Assembly (NCBI GenBank): GCA_947247005.1
Contig: OX365944.1
Location: 18,203,501 to 18,267,500, forward strand
DNA length: 64,000 bases
From: Spisula solida
Lineage: Eukaryota > Mollusca > Bivalvia > Venerida > Mactridae
Direction: 5' to 3'
The notes under the pieces were generated by a model. The model saw only the letters and a program-made list of their open reading frames with translations, ran no database searches and was not told the DNA's origin. This document shows positions 42,871-56,830 of this stretch, piece by piece (the stretch's first letter is position 1; every line of letters begins with the position of its first letter). The position numbers and the translations under genes were made by a program.

Positions 42871-44880
42871 TATTCTGCAAGGACTTAGTTTCCCATTCTC
42901 ATGGCTTTTTCCTATCAAGTATAAACTTAGGTCCGGTACTAATAACTGTATGTTTTATGGTATGACATATTATGTAACATAACTGTATTGTAAGTCTATA
43001 ACAATCAAACATTGAACTAACACGGATGTGTATTGAATAAAATTTGTTTTGTAATTTCGCTTTAACTTAAAATGGAGAGCCTGTTTCATTACTCAATACT
43101 ACATGCGATATTAAAGTACTCGTTACAATTAACTTTATATACATGTATGACTAAATAACTGTATTTCTATGTTACATCCACGAGGAAACAGTCTATGTTT
43201 TACATGCTTCTAGTTGCTACTGGTCAGACTTTGATTAGTTCCTCAAGATTTTTAAAATTTGTTTTGGATAAAAAGTTGGCTTAGCTTTTTGTCAAACACA
43301 ATGGCATTTTATTTACGTATTTTGTCTAAACAATTGTGAAGTGAGAAATGGCAATATACATGTTCATGTTGATAAATACATACATTTCCCTCGATATACA
43401 ATATGCCCAAAATCTCATGGAATTAATTGATAACAGTAACTACAAAAATGGGCTTCATTTAAACTATTTTAGTACATTTGTATATACATGTACATACATG
43501 TATTTCATTTTTTGGTGTGTCAATTTTCTTTGGCAAATTAAATTTGCGAAATACACCAAAACAAACCTTGAATAACTTGCATTTAAACATCGCAATATTT
43601 CAAGAAGATAACCCAGGGAATATACTGAGTGTGTCTTTTAACTGATGGACACAAAATATATTAAATTGAATATCAGGACAAAAACGTAGTCGTATTACTG
43701 TCAATCACTTTACCATTTCTGAACAGAACAAAACAACGGTTGATTAAGTATGTAATGTCACGTTACTGGATCAATTTTGCTGTCTAGTACATATTGATTT
43801 CAATGTGCAATTTAATTTGAATTCGAGCTGGGATGCCAGTGTAATAATAATAGTCAAAAGTTTAAAGGGTTATCGTGTTTCCTTTCAGTAGATATCTCCT
43901 TTCGATTCAATTAAGATTGATGTTCAAAACAAGGTGTAATGGATGAGAATCGACGTCAAGGAAATAAAGCTCGATGTGGTTTCACTAAAAGTTAATGCAC
44001 GTACCTTGCTTACAAGTTTTTCATGCATCGTACACATTTCTTAAGTTAGTTAACGTTGCAAAGCGTCTAATCACATCCGATGTTGTTATTTGAATTACCG
44101 AGGTGCTCCGAATAGGGCTTAACATTAACATGTGCATATCATGACGTATATTTGGAGCAAAATGAATTATTTAAATAATAATCACAATTCCGTACACATT
44201 TAAAAATAGGCTCGTCTGCATTTTGTGATATGAGTTTACACTAGTACATGCATGAAAGATGTCCAACTAATATTTGAATATAATTGAACATGTTGACACG
44301 ATTATAACTTCAAGACAAATGTCTCTATTCAGTCGTGTACAGTAATACTAGTATGTCATATAACATAAACATTTACAGTTTAATGTAATTCCTTTTTGGT
44401 ATCAACGAAAATGATCAATCTTGAAGGGACATAATGTATTTTTTTAATATTTTGTGATGCCATTCCACTTATAAGAGCATAAGTACGCAACGTATCTTTC
44501 TTGAGACGAAAATATTACTGATGGACTTCTCAAAAACGGTATGTCCAAGCTATACGAAAACCTTTTCTGTTCTAGCTGTAGGGGAAACAACCCAAACAGT
44601 TAGTGCTTATGTGTCCTGATACATTTCAATACAGGATTTAAAAAGAGATATTTTTCTAATTGTATCGTGATAGCATGGCAATGTCCGAGTTCCAACTCGT
44701 TTTAAGCACGTGTCCATTGTTATATAGTTAAGCGGCATTCAATACACGCAACATATCATGTTATGATACCAATATTAATGAAATGAGTAAGACATTTAAT
44801 TGTTCCTAGTTAATTCAATACATTCAATTCGCCTTCAATATTGATACGATAGATCAAGTTATATATTTGAAGACTGCATT
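42871..44880. other. No recognisable feature
   Basis: About 2 kb of AT-rich DNA with only short open frames. Confidence 0.5.
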
Positions 44881-44899
44881 ATGTCATGCAATTGCATGC

Positions 44900-45240
44900 A
44901 TCAGGGACATGGATTTATCACATAAACACCGTGATATTCCATGTGAGAACAAAATGACGGAACATTGTTCTCACACGTGTGATTACAAATACGTGACGTC
45001 ACAAGCTTTTCGGCGCGAAAACATAACGTCGCTGGCTTAAATACGTTCCTATTGACGTTGTGTTGACTCGGTTACTATGGTAATGTGATAAAAAGAATCC
45101 GTCATTCGTTGTCTTTGAGATCAATATTTCTTAAACTCGTCACGCGCCAAAGGCTCGCTTAATAATCTGTGTTTTTTAGACTCGTTTAAGAAATGTTGAT
45201 CTCCAAAGACAACTCATGACGGATCCTATATAATATACAA
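44900..45240. repeat. Hairpin element H4 with preceding palindrome
   Basis: At 45078-45236 the arms AATCCGTCATTCGTTGTCTT and GACAACTCATGACGGATCC pair, with inner arms ATATTTCTTAAACTCGT and CTCGTTTAAGAAATGTTG. The loop contains GCGCCAAAGGCTCG. The left end GTGATAAAAAGAATCC fits the family motif. A smaller palindrome at about 44940-44990 pairs ATGTGAGAACA with TGTTCTCACACGT. Confidence 0.8.
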
Positions 45241-47838
45241 TATGTACTGTATTAAATGTTACATAATCGAAATTTAATATATAATGTGTCTGGTGTATTT
45301 TGGGTAATGCAATAAAAACGAATTCAAGTGACGTTGACATTCAGTACCATTGTCCCAGTAATTGAACACTATAGAGCAAAGCAAAGTTTCTTGTATAACT
45401 CTCTAGATACTGAACTAGTCTTCTGATTAATGCTACAAAACAATATAGTAAGAGTTTGTGTCTAATAACAGTGTAACCGACAATGATTTGTCGCGTTCTG
45501 GAATTAAACTCAAATCATCCGTTCTTGGGGTGGACTCTATCACTGGAACCGGTAGGCTTTGTTTCAAAACTTAAATACATGATTGTTTTGTTGTTGTTCT
45601 TGTCATCATCCAGCTCAGTGCACATATATAATACATTAAAACTTACATAAGTATCACCAACAATAGCAAATCAATCAAGAATAAAAATAAAGCCAAAATC
45701 AATTTAGGAATACGATTCCAGATCTAGTTTATAATATAATTCAATCGAATATTTCTATTTATGATAAGGTGAACGACTCATAAACAATTAATCTCAGATA
45801 CCGATGCGAAATGAATTCTTAATTTCCAGAGAATCGACGTTTCCGAAACGTATCGGACATAAGATACAATTTCGCTAATGAGAATCAAGTAATCAATCAC
45901 AGCACACAAGCTGTGCGTCTAATTACACGATTTACAATCATACGGAATAATTTCTGATGTAATGAATATCATTAAGGAATATGAAGTGTTTAACCCTATC
46001 GGTACATTGTCTGAATTACGCAACGCACTTATATATGGAGCAGTAAAAATAAGAACACCTTGAAATTAAGAATGCAATTGTTTTAGTGCATCGTTTTTAA
46101 TTTGCAATGAAGTTCAGAATTAATATAATCTTAATAAGAACACAGTTCTTTTGGTATCCCAATTTGCAACAATGCTGGAACCATATTGGACTGTCATACG
46201 TGTAGTGCATGAGTGATGTTATGCACTTATACTTGGTTATACAAAACGTTCAGTTCGATTCCGACAAATACATGTAGCAATCTCATTGCGTAGATGGCCG
46301 TAAAGAATGAACGGCTTTAAGTATTATTGTCTTACCAGACCCTGTGTAAGTGTCTGTCCTCCAATCCCTTCATTATATTAAGTATACTGATATTAAGTAT
46401 TTTTCATGTCCGTCTTAACCATATATGTTACCATATTAAATATGTACACAATCATTTAACAATTGTGTAGCATGTGTTTAACTCATTTCTTCTCAAGTGT
46501 ATAATTGTTTTCATATATTCTTGGAAAAGACAATTCCATTGGCTCGTAAATTCACAGAATTATATTTTTAAACAATAGCCACCTGAGCTTTTATTTGCTG
46601 GTTGGGTTCTTTGCTAAACATTTATGGTGGCATAGTTGGTTAACATTAAATTAGGATGATTCCCAAAGGCATGTTTACCTTTATATTTGCTCACGCCTCA
46701 AACAGATTTGGCGGTGGGTAGCATTGTATAAACAGAATATTTCTAAGGTAAAATAATATATGGAAAGCAATTTATATAACAATTACTTGCTTGTTTTCTA
46801 AATACAGCTTTATCTATCTTCCTGATAGCCATATCATTGTACATAATCATATTGTACATGTCCTTTGTTTGAACTTCTGTATATTTGTTTCCTGACAAAT
46901 ATGTTGGCACTCTTTGAAATATTCGACTTTCACATATAAATAAACTGCCGCTAGTGCGTTTCTCTTTTTACAGCCCAGTTTTTACTGTCAGGCAATGCCC
47001 CTTATGTTTGTTTATATCAACTTCATAGTAATAAAAAGTGTTATTTCGTAAGAAATACTACATTAATTAATACACTAGAATAGAACGTAGTAAATTATGA
47101 CACTAGGATAGAGCGGAGCAAATTATGATACAATGTACCTTCGAAAGAGTAGACTCGAGACATGTTTGCCGCTTGTTCTTAATATCAGAAAATGCCATTA
47201 CCCAATTCGATGGTTAGAGCATTTGCTGCTAGATCTGTTAAAATTGTTCTGATTTAATTTTGTATGTGTGTACTAGTGTCACCCCAATAAAACAGACCAG
47301 TCGATTAGTGTTATGAGAAATCAACCTATATCTGGTTCAATTATCTATTAACTTCCCAAGACGCGTATTCAGATGAACGGATAATACTGCAGATAATACT
47401 AAAGTCATATGTTTATTGAAGACAATGCCCGGAAACAAGATTAATGCTACAAGGTTGTATTCTTCCGAAGTATGCATGTTCTAAATGGGAATTATATTCC
47501 GCAATAAGCACATTTTTTGTTGGAAGTTAATCTCTGTAACACCAGTATCGACACTTCTCTCGACAAAATACTTCATTGACAAATGAAACTTTTAAGTAGT
47601 ATAATGTAAGAACTAACAGTAAATGAAATATTTTAACTAATTGCTTTCCAAATGTATCTCAAGTCATTCTCGAGGTACGTAACTATGTTCGTTATTCTAC
47701 AATATAGTGTAAAGCCTGAAAGTGGTTAATGATGTTCTCTAAAATAGATATGGTTTTCCAATCGCCTATTTTACTTAGTTCCCCTAATTATAAATTAAAC
47801 ATACATCAATATAAAAATGCCGGATGTATTGCGTGGTA
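45241..47838. other. No recognisable feature
   Basis: AT-rich. No gene, RNA or clear repeat unit found. Confidence 0.5.
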
Positions 47839-47870
47839 TATACGAGGGGCGTTCGATATGTATTGTCCTT
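47839..47870. mobile_element. Mariner-like terminal repeat remnant
   Basis: TATACGAGGGGCGTTCGATA resembles the ends of Tc1/mariner-type elements (TACGAGGGGYGTTC). A second similar end, ATACGAGGGGTGTTCGCAAG with GTTTCG, is at about 57437. No partner end or transposase is seen. Confidence 0.4.
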
Positions 47871-48787
47871 TTCCTTTGCATTTTTCGATGCCAATATGTA
47901 GAAGGATTCTACGATTACTGTCTAAAAGGTGTATGTTTCTATTTTATATCTTGAAAATTACATAGCCTTTCGTCAACAATTAAGCTATTTATTGAACTAA
48001 GAAGACGGCATACTCGAGTACACTGGCCTTATGTTCATTTTAATCAAAATTAGTGTCAGCTTCGTCGTAGTTGTTAAGAAAAATTAATGTCAGTATTCGT
48101 TAAACTGCAACATACGAAACGATAACTGAATCCATCAGAACTTTAAATCAAAATGAAATTATTTGTTGTCGACGAGAAAGACCGTCAAAAACAAGGGAGA
48201 TCACTCTTATTTATACCAAATGATGCTTGTTGGTTCACGCACCAATGACTTCATATCAATTTTAACTTGATCGCAAATTCCTCCCAGAAATCAATGTTGA
48301 TGTTCTACGGCTAACATCCATGTACAAAATGCCAAATTCTAACCAATAAAACTATTTGAAAATTTTCATAGAAAAGAGCATGCTTTTCGGACTTTTTTGA
48401 CACATATTTTCGCGACTTTGAAGTGCTCTTTTTTGTTTAGAAATGGCATTCAAGTACAGCAAATCATGGTTTTATGGAAGGTATTAACATTATTAACGGT
48501 ATGATAGTTGTGGAATAAGATTATTTCCCGAAAGGAACTTTTAATCGACAGTTATTCGCAAACGGTCGCAGTGTCTATTACTAACTCACGTGTGTGTATA
48601 TTCCCTATTAGACGTCATATAGTACTATAAAGACGTGCTGCATTTATTATGTGCTATTTAAAAATCAACTTTTAATAACAACAACTATCAGATGAATTTT
48701 GATAGCGACATTGAACTATATGTACAATGTACAAACTGAATACCACAGTGTTATATATAAACCAATGAACGATCTATATACATGTCA
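47871..48787. other. No recognisable feature
   Basis: AT-rich, short open frames only. Confidence 0.5.
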
Positions 48788-51700
48788 TTGATACCATAGG
48801 GGTCTGTATCGACTCACTGGTCTCTCAATCACTAGATATAGATTAACAGGGACGTAACTGGTATCAAAATTGCGACACCACCAACTTTACAAACAGTCTT
48901 GTAACTTTTCCAAAAAGGCAATTAATCACATACTGTTTTCTCCAGTAGCAAGCTTATACATTTATCTTCGAGATACAACCAATCTTATGTCAAAATATAT
49001 CGCACTCGAGCCGTTACAAATGCATACATGTTGAAAATATACTGAAAAATAAAAACAGGACAAAAATGTGGACAGGCCCTTACCATACTGTAGGGCTCTT
49101 CACACATGAGTGTCGACAAAAACAATTCCATGGTTGGATGAGCGTATAACAACTAAAACTATAACCAAAATATCACCTCTGAAAGGTAACACAAGCGCTA
49201 GTGCGGTCATTCTATCATTTTGAAATCTAAAAATGTTCATCGGACTTCCATTTTGAGTCACATGACGTAATGTCGAATACCCGATGATACAAGCCATTTT
49301 ATTGGACACGCTTTGGTGGAACACGTGACGTCACAAACCATACCTTTGGACATTAGGAAATTCGATCGAGGGTTGATCAACAAATATGCGGAAAAGTCAC
49401 TAATTTAGTACTGTAGGCCTATCTACTTTTTTCGTCATTGGAAGTCTATGAAACGTTCTAAATATATAGGTACCCTTTCTTTAACCATATATTCTTATTA
49501 TTAACCAAAGTCCGAATAGACATGACCTCCTGTGGTCACTTCGTTCGACGCCTTACAGCTTAATGTTTCCAACGTTGCGTGTCGCAAACTGTTTTACAAG
49601 TACCAATCGTGCGTTTGTAACGTCATGTTTTGATAACGGGTTGGTTTTGATCGTGCATTGATATATACATTTGTAGTTGTATATATATATGGTATCAATA
49701 TACATGTAGTAAAGTACAGAGAATTTAACTTGATCCTATTCTATTAGCATAAATTAACAGATGATATATTGTCTATATGTAATATGAACAAATGCACTGC
49801 ATCCAGCGGGGATTTCCCATCAGATTTTTTGATAATCTGATCGAAGAAAAAAATGACTTTGGAATTTGTTTGCTCTACAACAGAAACTATAGATCTAGCC
49901 TCTGGCTGCCAGGCAGCACCACATAGATAACCAGGCGAACAAATACTTCGAAAAGAGTGTTTTCCAATCTAAGAGTCGGGTTGCACAGATATTCCCTATA
50001 AATAGTTATTATAGTTTTACACTCGTCTTTTATTTGCTATTTATCATATGTTTGACGTCGCGGCAGCGTAATAAAGCCATTATTTATTTTTGATAATACA
50101 CTTGTGTAATAAAGTTTTGACGTGACGTCACTCAAAGTATAGGCGATGTCGTCAAGGTTAAGACACTCATGTAATATCCTCTATTTATATTTCAATTCAA
50201 CATAATTTTATTCACAAGTTGGCGCGCTATGTCGTGCGACGACGTCGCGTTAACGTGCGATGACGTCGCGTTAAATGATGTGACGTCAATTCCGACGTCG
50301 CCATATTGTTTTATTTACGTTGGATTAAATAAGATATAGAGGATATTACATGAGTGTCTTTTCATATTGAATTTATTAAACGAGTTGAATAAAATAATAA
50401 AATGCGAGGCTCTGTCGAGCATTTTATCGATTTTTTCATCGAGTTTAATAAATTCAATGTGGAAAGTCACAAATGTAATGTTCTTTTTATCACATGTTAG
50501 CCTTTTCCGGCCGAAACATAAAACACGCTACTTATTTTTCAGTATAATAAACGCGCAACTTGGACGACGTCGCCTATCCTTTGAATGACGTCGCGTGATT
50601 GCTTTATTACACTAGTGTATTATCAAAAATAAATAATGGCTTTATTACGCTACCGCGACGTCAAACATGTGATAAATGTATTTTTTCAATAATTTTCATG
50701 ATTTGAATCAGGCTTAACGTTATGAAAGAATATGTTAGGACTCAAAAGTTTCGCAATTTGAATACTTTGAACCATTCACTTCTTTCGACTCCGCAATTTT
50801 CTAAACCGGAAATAACTTTTTCTAAAACGATTAGTACCGATTCAAAACTCTGAAGAACATAGGCACGTGCGTGTTACTGGTATGGGTATTTACAATTTGT
50901 TCGCAGAAATTCATAAATTCAACGCAAGAACTTGTTATATATTCAAGTATACAGTAAAGGTAAGGATCAGACCCAATTCTCAGTGCTGTACTCCTTATTA
51001 CACATGTCGTGAATTTTTAAATAAAATAATCAAAATACATAAACGTTAAGTTGTTTGTTTGTTTGTGTTAAAATGAACGTTTTTTATAGTTCATTATTTA
51101 TAATAAGCCAATATATTATATGTTTAAACAACATTGGTCACTTAACAATAATTTATGAGCATTTTCCTTTTTATGTGTTGATCATCCCTCATGTACATTT
51201 AACGTGTGCTTCTTAAACTGGGGAGTAGACTCATTGATTAGTCTAAAACCTTTAACTGCTGCACGCTTTTCAGTGGAATATAGTAATATTTACAACCAGA
51301 GTTTTTCGTGCACAATTAGTAGACCGATACGTAGTATTTTTATTTACAAACTACTTGATCCCGGTTGTGCATCCAATACGTATCACTTGCGCTAGAATAT
51401 CGAGAACTAGTATATCTGTTTGCAGTGGTCACATGTTCGAAAGTTTATCCAGTAAAATAGCTTGTATCATCGGGTGTTCGGCTTTACAAACATGGAAGTC
51501 CGATGAACATTTTTAGATTTCAAAATGATAGAATTACCGCTCTAGCGCTTGTGTTACTTTTCAGAGGTGATATTTTGGTTATAGTTTTAGTTATTATACG
51601 CTCATCCAACCATGTCCTGTTTTTATTTTTCAGTATATTTTCAACATGTATGCATTTGTAACGGCTCGAGTGCGATATATTTTGACATAAGATTGGTCGT

Positions 51701-51890
51701 ATCTCGAAGATAAATGTATAAGCTTGCTACTGGAGAAAACAGTATGTGATTAATTGCCTTTTTGGTAAAGTTACAAGACTGTTTGTAAAGTTGGTGGTGT
51801 CGCAATTTTGATACCAGTTACGTCCCTGTTAATCTATATCTATTGATTGAGAAACCAGTGAGTCGATACAGACCCCTATGATTGATACAG
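48788..51890. mobile_element. Foldback element of about 3.1 kb
   Basis: The left arm 48788-49290 and right arm 51455-51890 are close reverse complements (CTGTATCGACTCACTGGT against ACCAGTGAGTCGATACAG; ATTTTGAAATCTAAAAATGT against its reverse at 51510-51530). The left arm has about 65 extra bases (roughly 49062-49127). The middle, 49330-51430, holds a nested palindromic element and no transposase. Short frames in the arms have no domain. Confidence 0.8.
50039..50679. repeat. Nested palindromic element with hairpin H5
   Basis: The outer arms are TTGACGTCGCGGCAGCGTAA (50052) and TTACGCTACCGCGACGTCAA (50643), continuing through ATAAAGCCATTATTTATTTT and its complement. Inside, GACACTCATGTAATATCC (50163) pairs with GGATATTACATGAGTGTC (50343). 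Hairpin H5 at 50343-50497 has inner arms TTGAATTTATTAAACGAG and TCGAGTTTAATAAATTCAA around GCGAGGCTCTGTCGAGC. It lies inside the larger foldback. Confidence 0.8.
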
Positions 51891-52142
51891 TCTCCACATT
51901 GTACTCTGACTCGTGAATAATGGCTGAGAAACGTATCTTTCTTAAATACGTATAATACGGCTTAGAACCAATAGTACCACATAATCCGGAACTATTATTT
52001 GGCATAACAAGTCTTTAAGTTTCCCTAGACAATAATAATCCATAGCCTGACTTAACCCATAGCCTGACTTATCACAACACTAGCACTACTGGTGTTTACA
52101 GATCAATAAAAGTATACCAGACTTTGACAATCTCACCCTTCA

Positions 52143-52285
52143 ATGGTGGCAGATTTATGTCATGTCGTATTTTCACTTTTTCGCCACAACAAAGCAAAAA
52201 TGCGAAAATGTAACAATGCGAACAGGTCGACTTTGTCATATATAATATGTAAAATACGACATGGCACAATTCAGCCACCATACCG
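52143..52285. repeat. Hairpin MITE
   Basis: The arms ATGGTGGCAGATTTATGTCA (52143) and TGGCACAATTCAGCCACCAT (52262) are imperfectly complementary and continue inward with TGTCGTATTTT and AAAATACGACA. The open frame that crosses it on the minus strand is not considered a gene. Confidence 0.65.
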
Positions 52286-52789
52286 TACAGACATTGGAAT
52301 GTTTTCAAATTATGAGCGTACACACTTTTTATTGAAACATGTAACTGAGTATTTAAAGTCTCGCTTGGTGTTAAAAAATATTGAAATGCAGTAAGATAGT
52401 GTAAAACTAGATGGTGCATGTTGGTAAAGATTGATTTATTGAAGGTCATCGACAACTAGCGCACCATAACATGTAGCAAGCGTATACATGTAGAAATACA
52501 AATAGTGTATTAGTAATGTAGAATGGAGTGCGTGGTATAAGTTCTTCAGAATCAGCACGAGATCATCGTTTTCTTCTAGTATGTGTCTAGCTCAGCATCC
52601 AGTAAAGGCATAGAGCTCTCGAGAAACCAACTTCCCGATAGGAGATATGTGCGATTCACTTATTGTTGACGAAAATCGGTATGAATATTAGTAAGAATAG
52701 TGTTTTACTTCACTCCAGTGTAGTTATTTTTCATAATTACCTACATTAAAAGTTAAATTGGGCGAAATTTAATGTAAACAGTATGTCAT

Positions 52790-52900
52790 TCACTGCGGGC
52801 GGGGTGGGTACTATAATATAGGCTTGCTTGAAATATCCTTAATGATCGTTCTATGTCTGACTCTTCCGTGGGTGCTTCGGCGTTGTTGCGGTTTCTATGT
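52790..52900 (-). repeat. Dispersed repeat R2, reversed fragment
   Basis: ATATAGGCTTGCTTGAAATA, CGTTCTATGTCTGACTC and GTGGGTGCTTCGGCG are the reverse complement of R2 (10290-10380). Confidence 0.7.
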
Positions 52901-55465
52901 GGCTTGCAATACTGTATTTATACTTAACATTACTTGACTTATTAACATGTTTAAATGTTAATATTTAGCTAAACCAGATATGTCTGCCTTTTATAACTCT
53001 TAGACAGTTTATTATACTTAAATCTTGGAATGATACCGTATTTGAATTAAAACAAACAAAGATATATCACTTGAAGATATAACATTCGTTTTAAATGCAT
53101 GGAAACTTAACAATTTGCCTGAGGAAAGAGATATACGAGAAAGACACCTTTTGAAGGGAACAGATTTTAATGACAAGTCTACGTAATCGTGAATTCATCA
53201 ATTCGCGACATTGACAATAGTAAAATTGTCAAATAGTGTAAAAGATAATTTAGTTGGTGAAGATACATTATGCAAGCATGGATTTGACATCTAGAAATGA
53301 CAATCGTGAAAATATGAATACCATGAAATTGAAAACGACTCGTAGATTTACGGGGTTTGGCTTATGACCAGTCGAATTGCCAAATCCGCATAGTTGAACG
53401 TGTTTGATAATCCATGTGAATGGGTGTGTTCTATTGTGCCGTGTAATTGTGGTTTGTGATGCTTTTATGTTTTCTGTGATCGGCTGGTTAAGTTCAGTGC
53501 TGCCTTCCCTGACTGACTTTCTACTGTATTTTTATTTTTAGTGACACTATGTGAATTATTAATGTGAAATCTGTTCATGACGATCACTTTTGCTGGGTAT
53601 CAGATTTTGAAATCACTATGCAACTTGTGATTTTAATTATTTATTATTTTGATTATGTGAAATTACTAAAAACAAAATGGTCCACACAGCCTCACTAGAA
53701 TGGTAGGATATTATGTAAGATTAACGGGAAACATATTTTAGTTTACTATTTGTGGTGCAGTTAACTTGCATTCATGGCGCCTTAGATTGGCAACTGTATA
53801 TTTTAAACATTACAGAACAGTGATGCATTTTGTATTACAATTTATATGAAGTTTTGAAACAACACACAAAGGCAAAGTTGATATTTGTTGCATACTATAT
53901 ACGACACTGTTAAAAATATTATTGTTTCATCAGACAATTATTACGTGTTGGTTTGTTATGTTTATACATCCACCATCATATGATAATTATATGGACTTGA
54001 AACCATTCCTGTGAGAATTCAAGACCCATTTAAACATTTCTGAAATGAGATTTTACAAATAATGGCTACATTTATTGTCATGTTTGTATTTTTTTGGAGC
54101 ACTGAATGATGTTTGTTTTGCAGCTAAAAGAATTTAATGATTACTCAATTGGATAAGCTGATGTCTTTTGTAAACACTATTGAATTTATTTTAAGTGAAC
54201 TTTAAGAGCACAGATATTGTTTTCCATCAAGTATATTGCGATGGTAACCTATAGATTGTCACGCATTCCATTAGACAATGCGCATTAAACATGATTCGAA
54301 ATGCTCTTATTACTGACTGCATGCCTAATGTTAGAATATTCGATGTGATGCACATGTATTGCCAGTTATCAATTACACGAGAATGTTAGCCCTTTGTGTC
54401 TTCAATCTCATTTAAAATACATTTTTGTATCTCCTCTTCTTCGTATGTCATTAAATTTTAACGCGGCCCTGTGCTTATGGTTGTTAACTTTTTGTGACAA
54501 TTCATGGTCAACATACATAATAATAACTTTTATCATGCAACTGCCTGATAACACATGACCTGAAAACAGTATGTGTTCTCAGGTCAATAGGCTGCTAGTA
54601 GCCTGAGAACACTTTTTGGCTCCGCCCACAAATCACGGACTATTTTCCCATTTCTCATGCCGTCTAAAATTGACCTACATATTATTGAAAACTACAAAAA
54701 TATACATTTGATAGCTAATATTTATTCAAAGTTTAGATTTACAACCAACATCAGCAATATTTCTTCGCCATGTAGGGCTACGCCACTGTATTTTTTCTTG
54801 AATGCATACGGGTCATCCACGGATCAATCGTTTGGGAAAGGCCCTGAAAAAAACAATAAACACACATAAATCCACTGGCATAGGATCATCAAAGATAAAT
54901 AAACATAAAGAGTATGCATAGACAACGGTTCCACATCAAATACACTGGACAAAATGCAATTTTGAACTCATTTGAAGGCTCGATACGATGCGCATACAAA
55001 ATCATTGAAAATGAAAAGTCTGAAATTTTTTGGCGAATCTTAAGACTAAGTGGGTCAGTTAAATCATTGTTAGATTCAGTGTACCTATGGTTCATACCTA
55101 CATAAAAAAATATAATAGGCTCGTCCACAAGATCAATGTCTTACCATATTCTATTTCCATCGAGTTTCCAAGCATTGAGGTCTCCCTACTGCCATTCTCC
55201 ACCCACCAACTTGACTAAGACGAGTAAGCTTGTATAAACTGTTCATTCTTGAAGTTATTTCCCCCGTCCGGAATTCAATTTTGCACTGACAGTTACCGCA
55301 AACAATTCAGTGTTTCACATAGTCCATGTTTATATTTATTCCAAGGCATTGTTAAGAATAACAGAAGGATTTATGACGTAGGTTTACTGGATCTACTAAA
55401 ACCCACAACTCGGTTGTATCTTTAAAAAATGAGGAATTACGCCCCTTACTTGTTCTGTGGTGCTG
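52901..55465. other. No gene; one R1 fragment
   Basis: At 53465-53520 a reversed R1 start is present (GGCTGGTTAAGTTCAGTGCT, GCCTTCCCTGACTGACTT). At 54545-54620 a short palindrome contains ACCTGAAAACA and TGTGTTCTCAGGT. No coding region is recognised. Confidence 0.5.
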
Positions 55466-55469
55466 GTTG

Positions 55470-55635
55470 CATGATAAATAGAAACTCGGGTCACTGTCCG
55501 GTTCGAACAATGATATCAGACTCGGCGATATCGTCCGGGGTGACTCGCCAAAGGCTCGACACCCGGACGATATCACCTCGCCTGATAACATTGTTCTCAC
55601 CGGACAGTGACCCGAGTTTCTCTATTTACCAAGCA
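55470..55635. repeat. Hairpin element H6, GC-rich arms
   Basis: A near-perfect palindrome, 55481-55620: GAAACTCGGGTCACTGTCCG pairs with CGGACAGTGACCCGAGTTTC, continuing through GAACAATGATATCA and CGATATCGTCCGGG with their complements. The loop is GACTCGCCAAAGGCTCGA. The outer ATGATAAATAG matches the family end motif. The arms are much richer in GC than the flanks. Confidence 0.85.
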
Positions 55636-56329
55636 TAAAGTTTAACACGTTTCATAATATAATTCTGAACTTTTTATCTTGTTCCCCGATCGATTAATGT
55701 CATTTTCGTCTGGGAACATGACACAAATTTGATGTATGATATGCGTTTTTCTGTGTGCGTGGCTCGGTTGATTAATTGGATAAAATTTGCCTTCTAAATG
55801 GACGTGTCTTCCTTGTTTGATGGCGAGTTTTATAAGAAAGGGTTGTGTCTTTCCAGAATGTTGGTGTGGTATTCTATATTGTTTTAGCTGTTGAGGTGAC
55901 CTGTTCTTCATAAAGCCATTGTAGAAGTCTGGTTGCTGTTACAGTCAGTGGCAATTCTATTACATTCAAACCCTCTGAGAAGTGCATTAGTTGAACATCC
56001 ATCTTCTATCGTTTATACTACTCTATTTCACTCTTGTTTCTACATTTCTTTACCTGTTTCTTTCGCACCGTTGTATAGTGGTACAACGTACAGGTAAGAT
56101 GCAGATGTTATCGACCATTAAAAATCGTGGTTTTGCTGGGTATCAGTCTTGATGTTGTGAACATTTGTACCAAGCAATTTTAAAATCCAGTTAGAAAGGA
56201 CAAAATAACGTGTCAGACTGGTTCATTTGAAGTCACACTTCAGCATAATTACACAAATAGTCGAGTCTGACATTCAATTAATGAAGAAAATTACCAGTTT
56301 TCGTTTCTTCGCATTTTAATTTCATGGCG
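55636..56329. other. No confident gene
   Basis: A minus-strand frame of 89 codons at 55642-55911 is rich in His, Lys and Gln (QYRIPHQHSGKTQPFLIK). It faintly resembles coding sequence of a retroposon, but no family is recognised and there are no supporting features. Confidence 0.3.
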
Positions 56330-56830
56330 GAGCAGGACGAATTCAACATTATCGCATCATGAATGTAACAAAGTATTCTTTTGATAAATTTCAAGTGACA
56401 AACTCATTAAGCACAGTATAATTCAATCGACTCAAATATTTTCGTTCGTTTCATTTGACACAAATAAAATTAATTGTAGGGTTCGGAATTACCTTCTAAA
56501 TCTCGCAAAAAGATTGAAGGGACATATTAGAAAACCGTATGGACAAGTTAGTAAGTCGTAGGAACCAACAAGAATGCGTTAAATAAACGCTTATCGTCCA
56601 TAAAAAACTAGCCAGGGGCCATACTTCTGTTGAAATGTCGGATATTGTTGCATGGTTTTGACATTGCAAGGTGTATATGACGGTAAACACGTATGCCAAG
56701 TTTGAAAGCCATGCCTTGAATGACTTCAAAAATATTTGAAAGTTTGGTTTACATTTCCGGATGAGGGACGAAGGTACGGACGGACGGACAGGACATCAAT
56801 ATATGCCTCCTGCACCAGTAGAAGCCGGGG
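56330..56830. repeat. Repeat with (GGAC)n end
   Basis: Ends with TACGGACGGACGGACAGGAC and ATATGCCTCCTGC, the same arrangement as at 2427-2500. The body shows no gene. Confidence 0.5.

Noticed and set aside
49100..49324. Minus-strand frame of 74 codons
   Set aside because: It lies in the arm of the foldback element, and the opposite arm carries changes that break it.
52096..52455. 119-codon minus-strand frame
   Set aside because: It crosses a hairpin MITE and has no recognisable domain.
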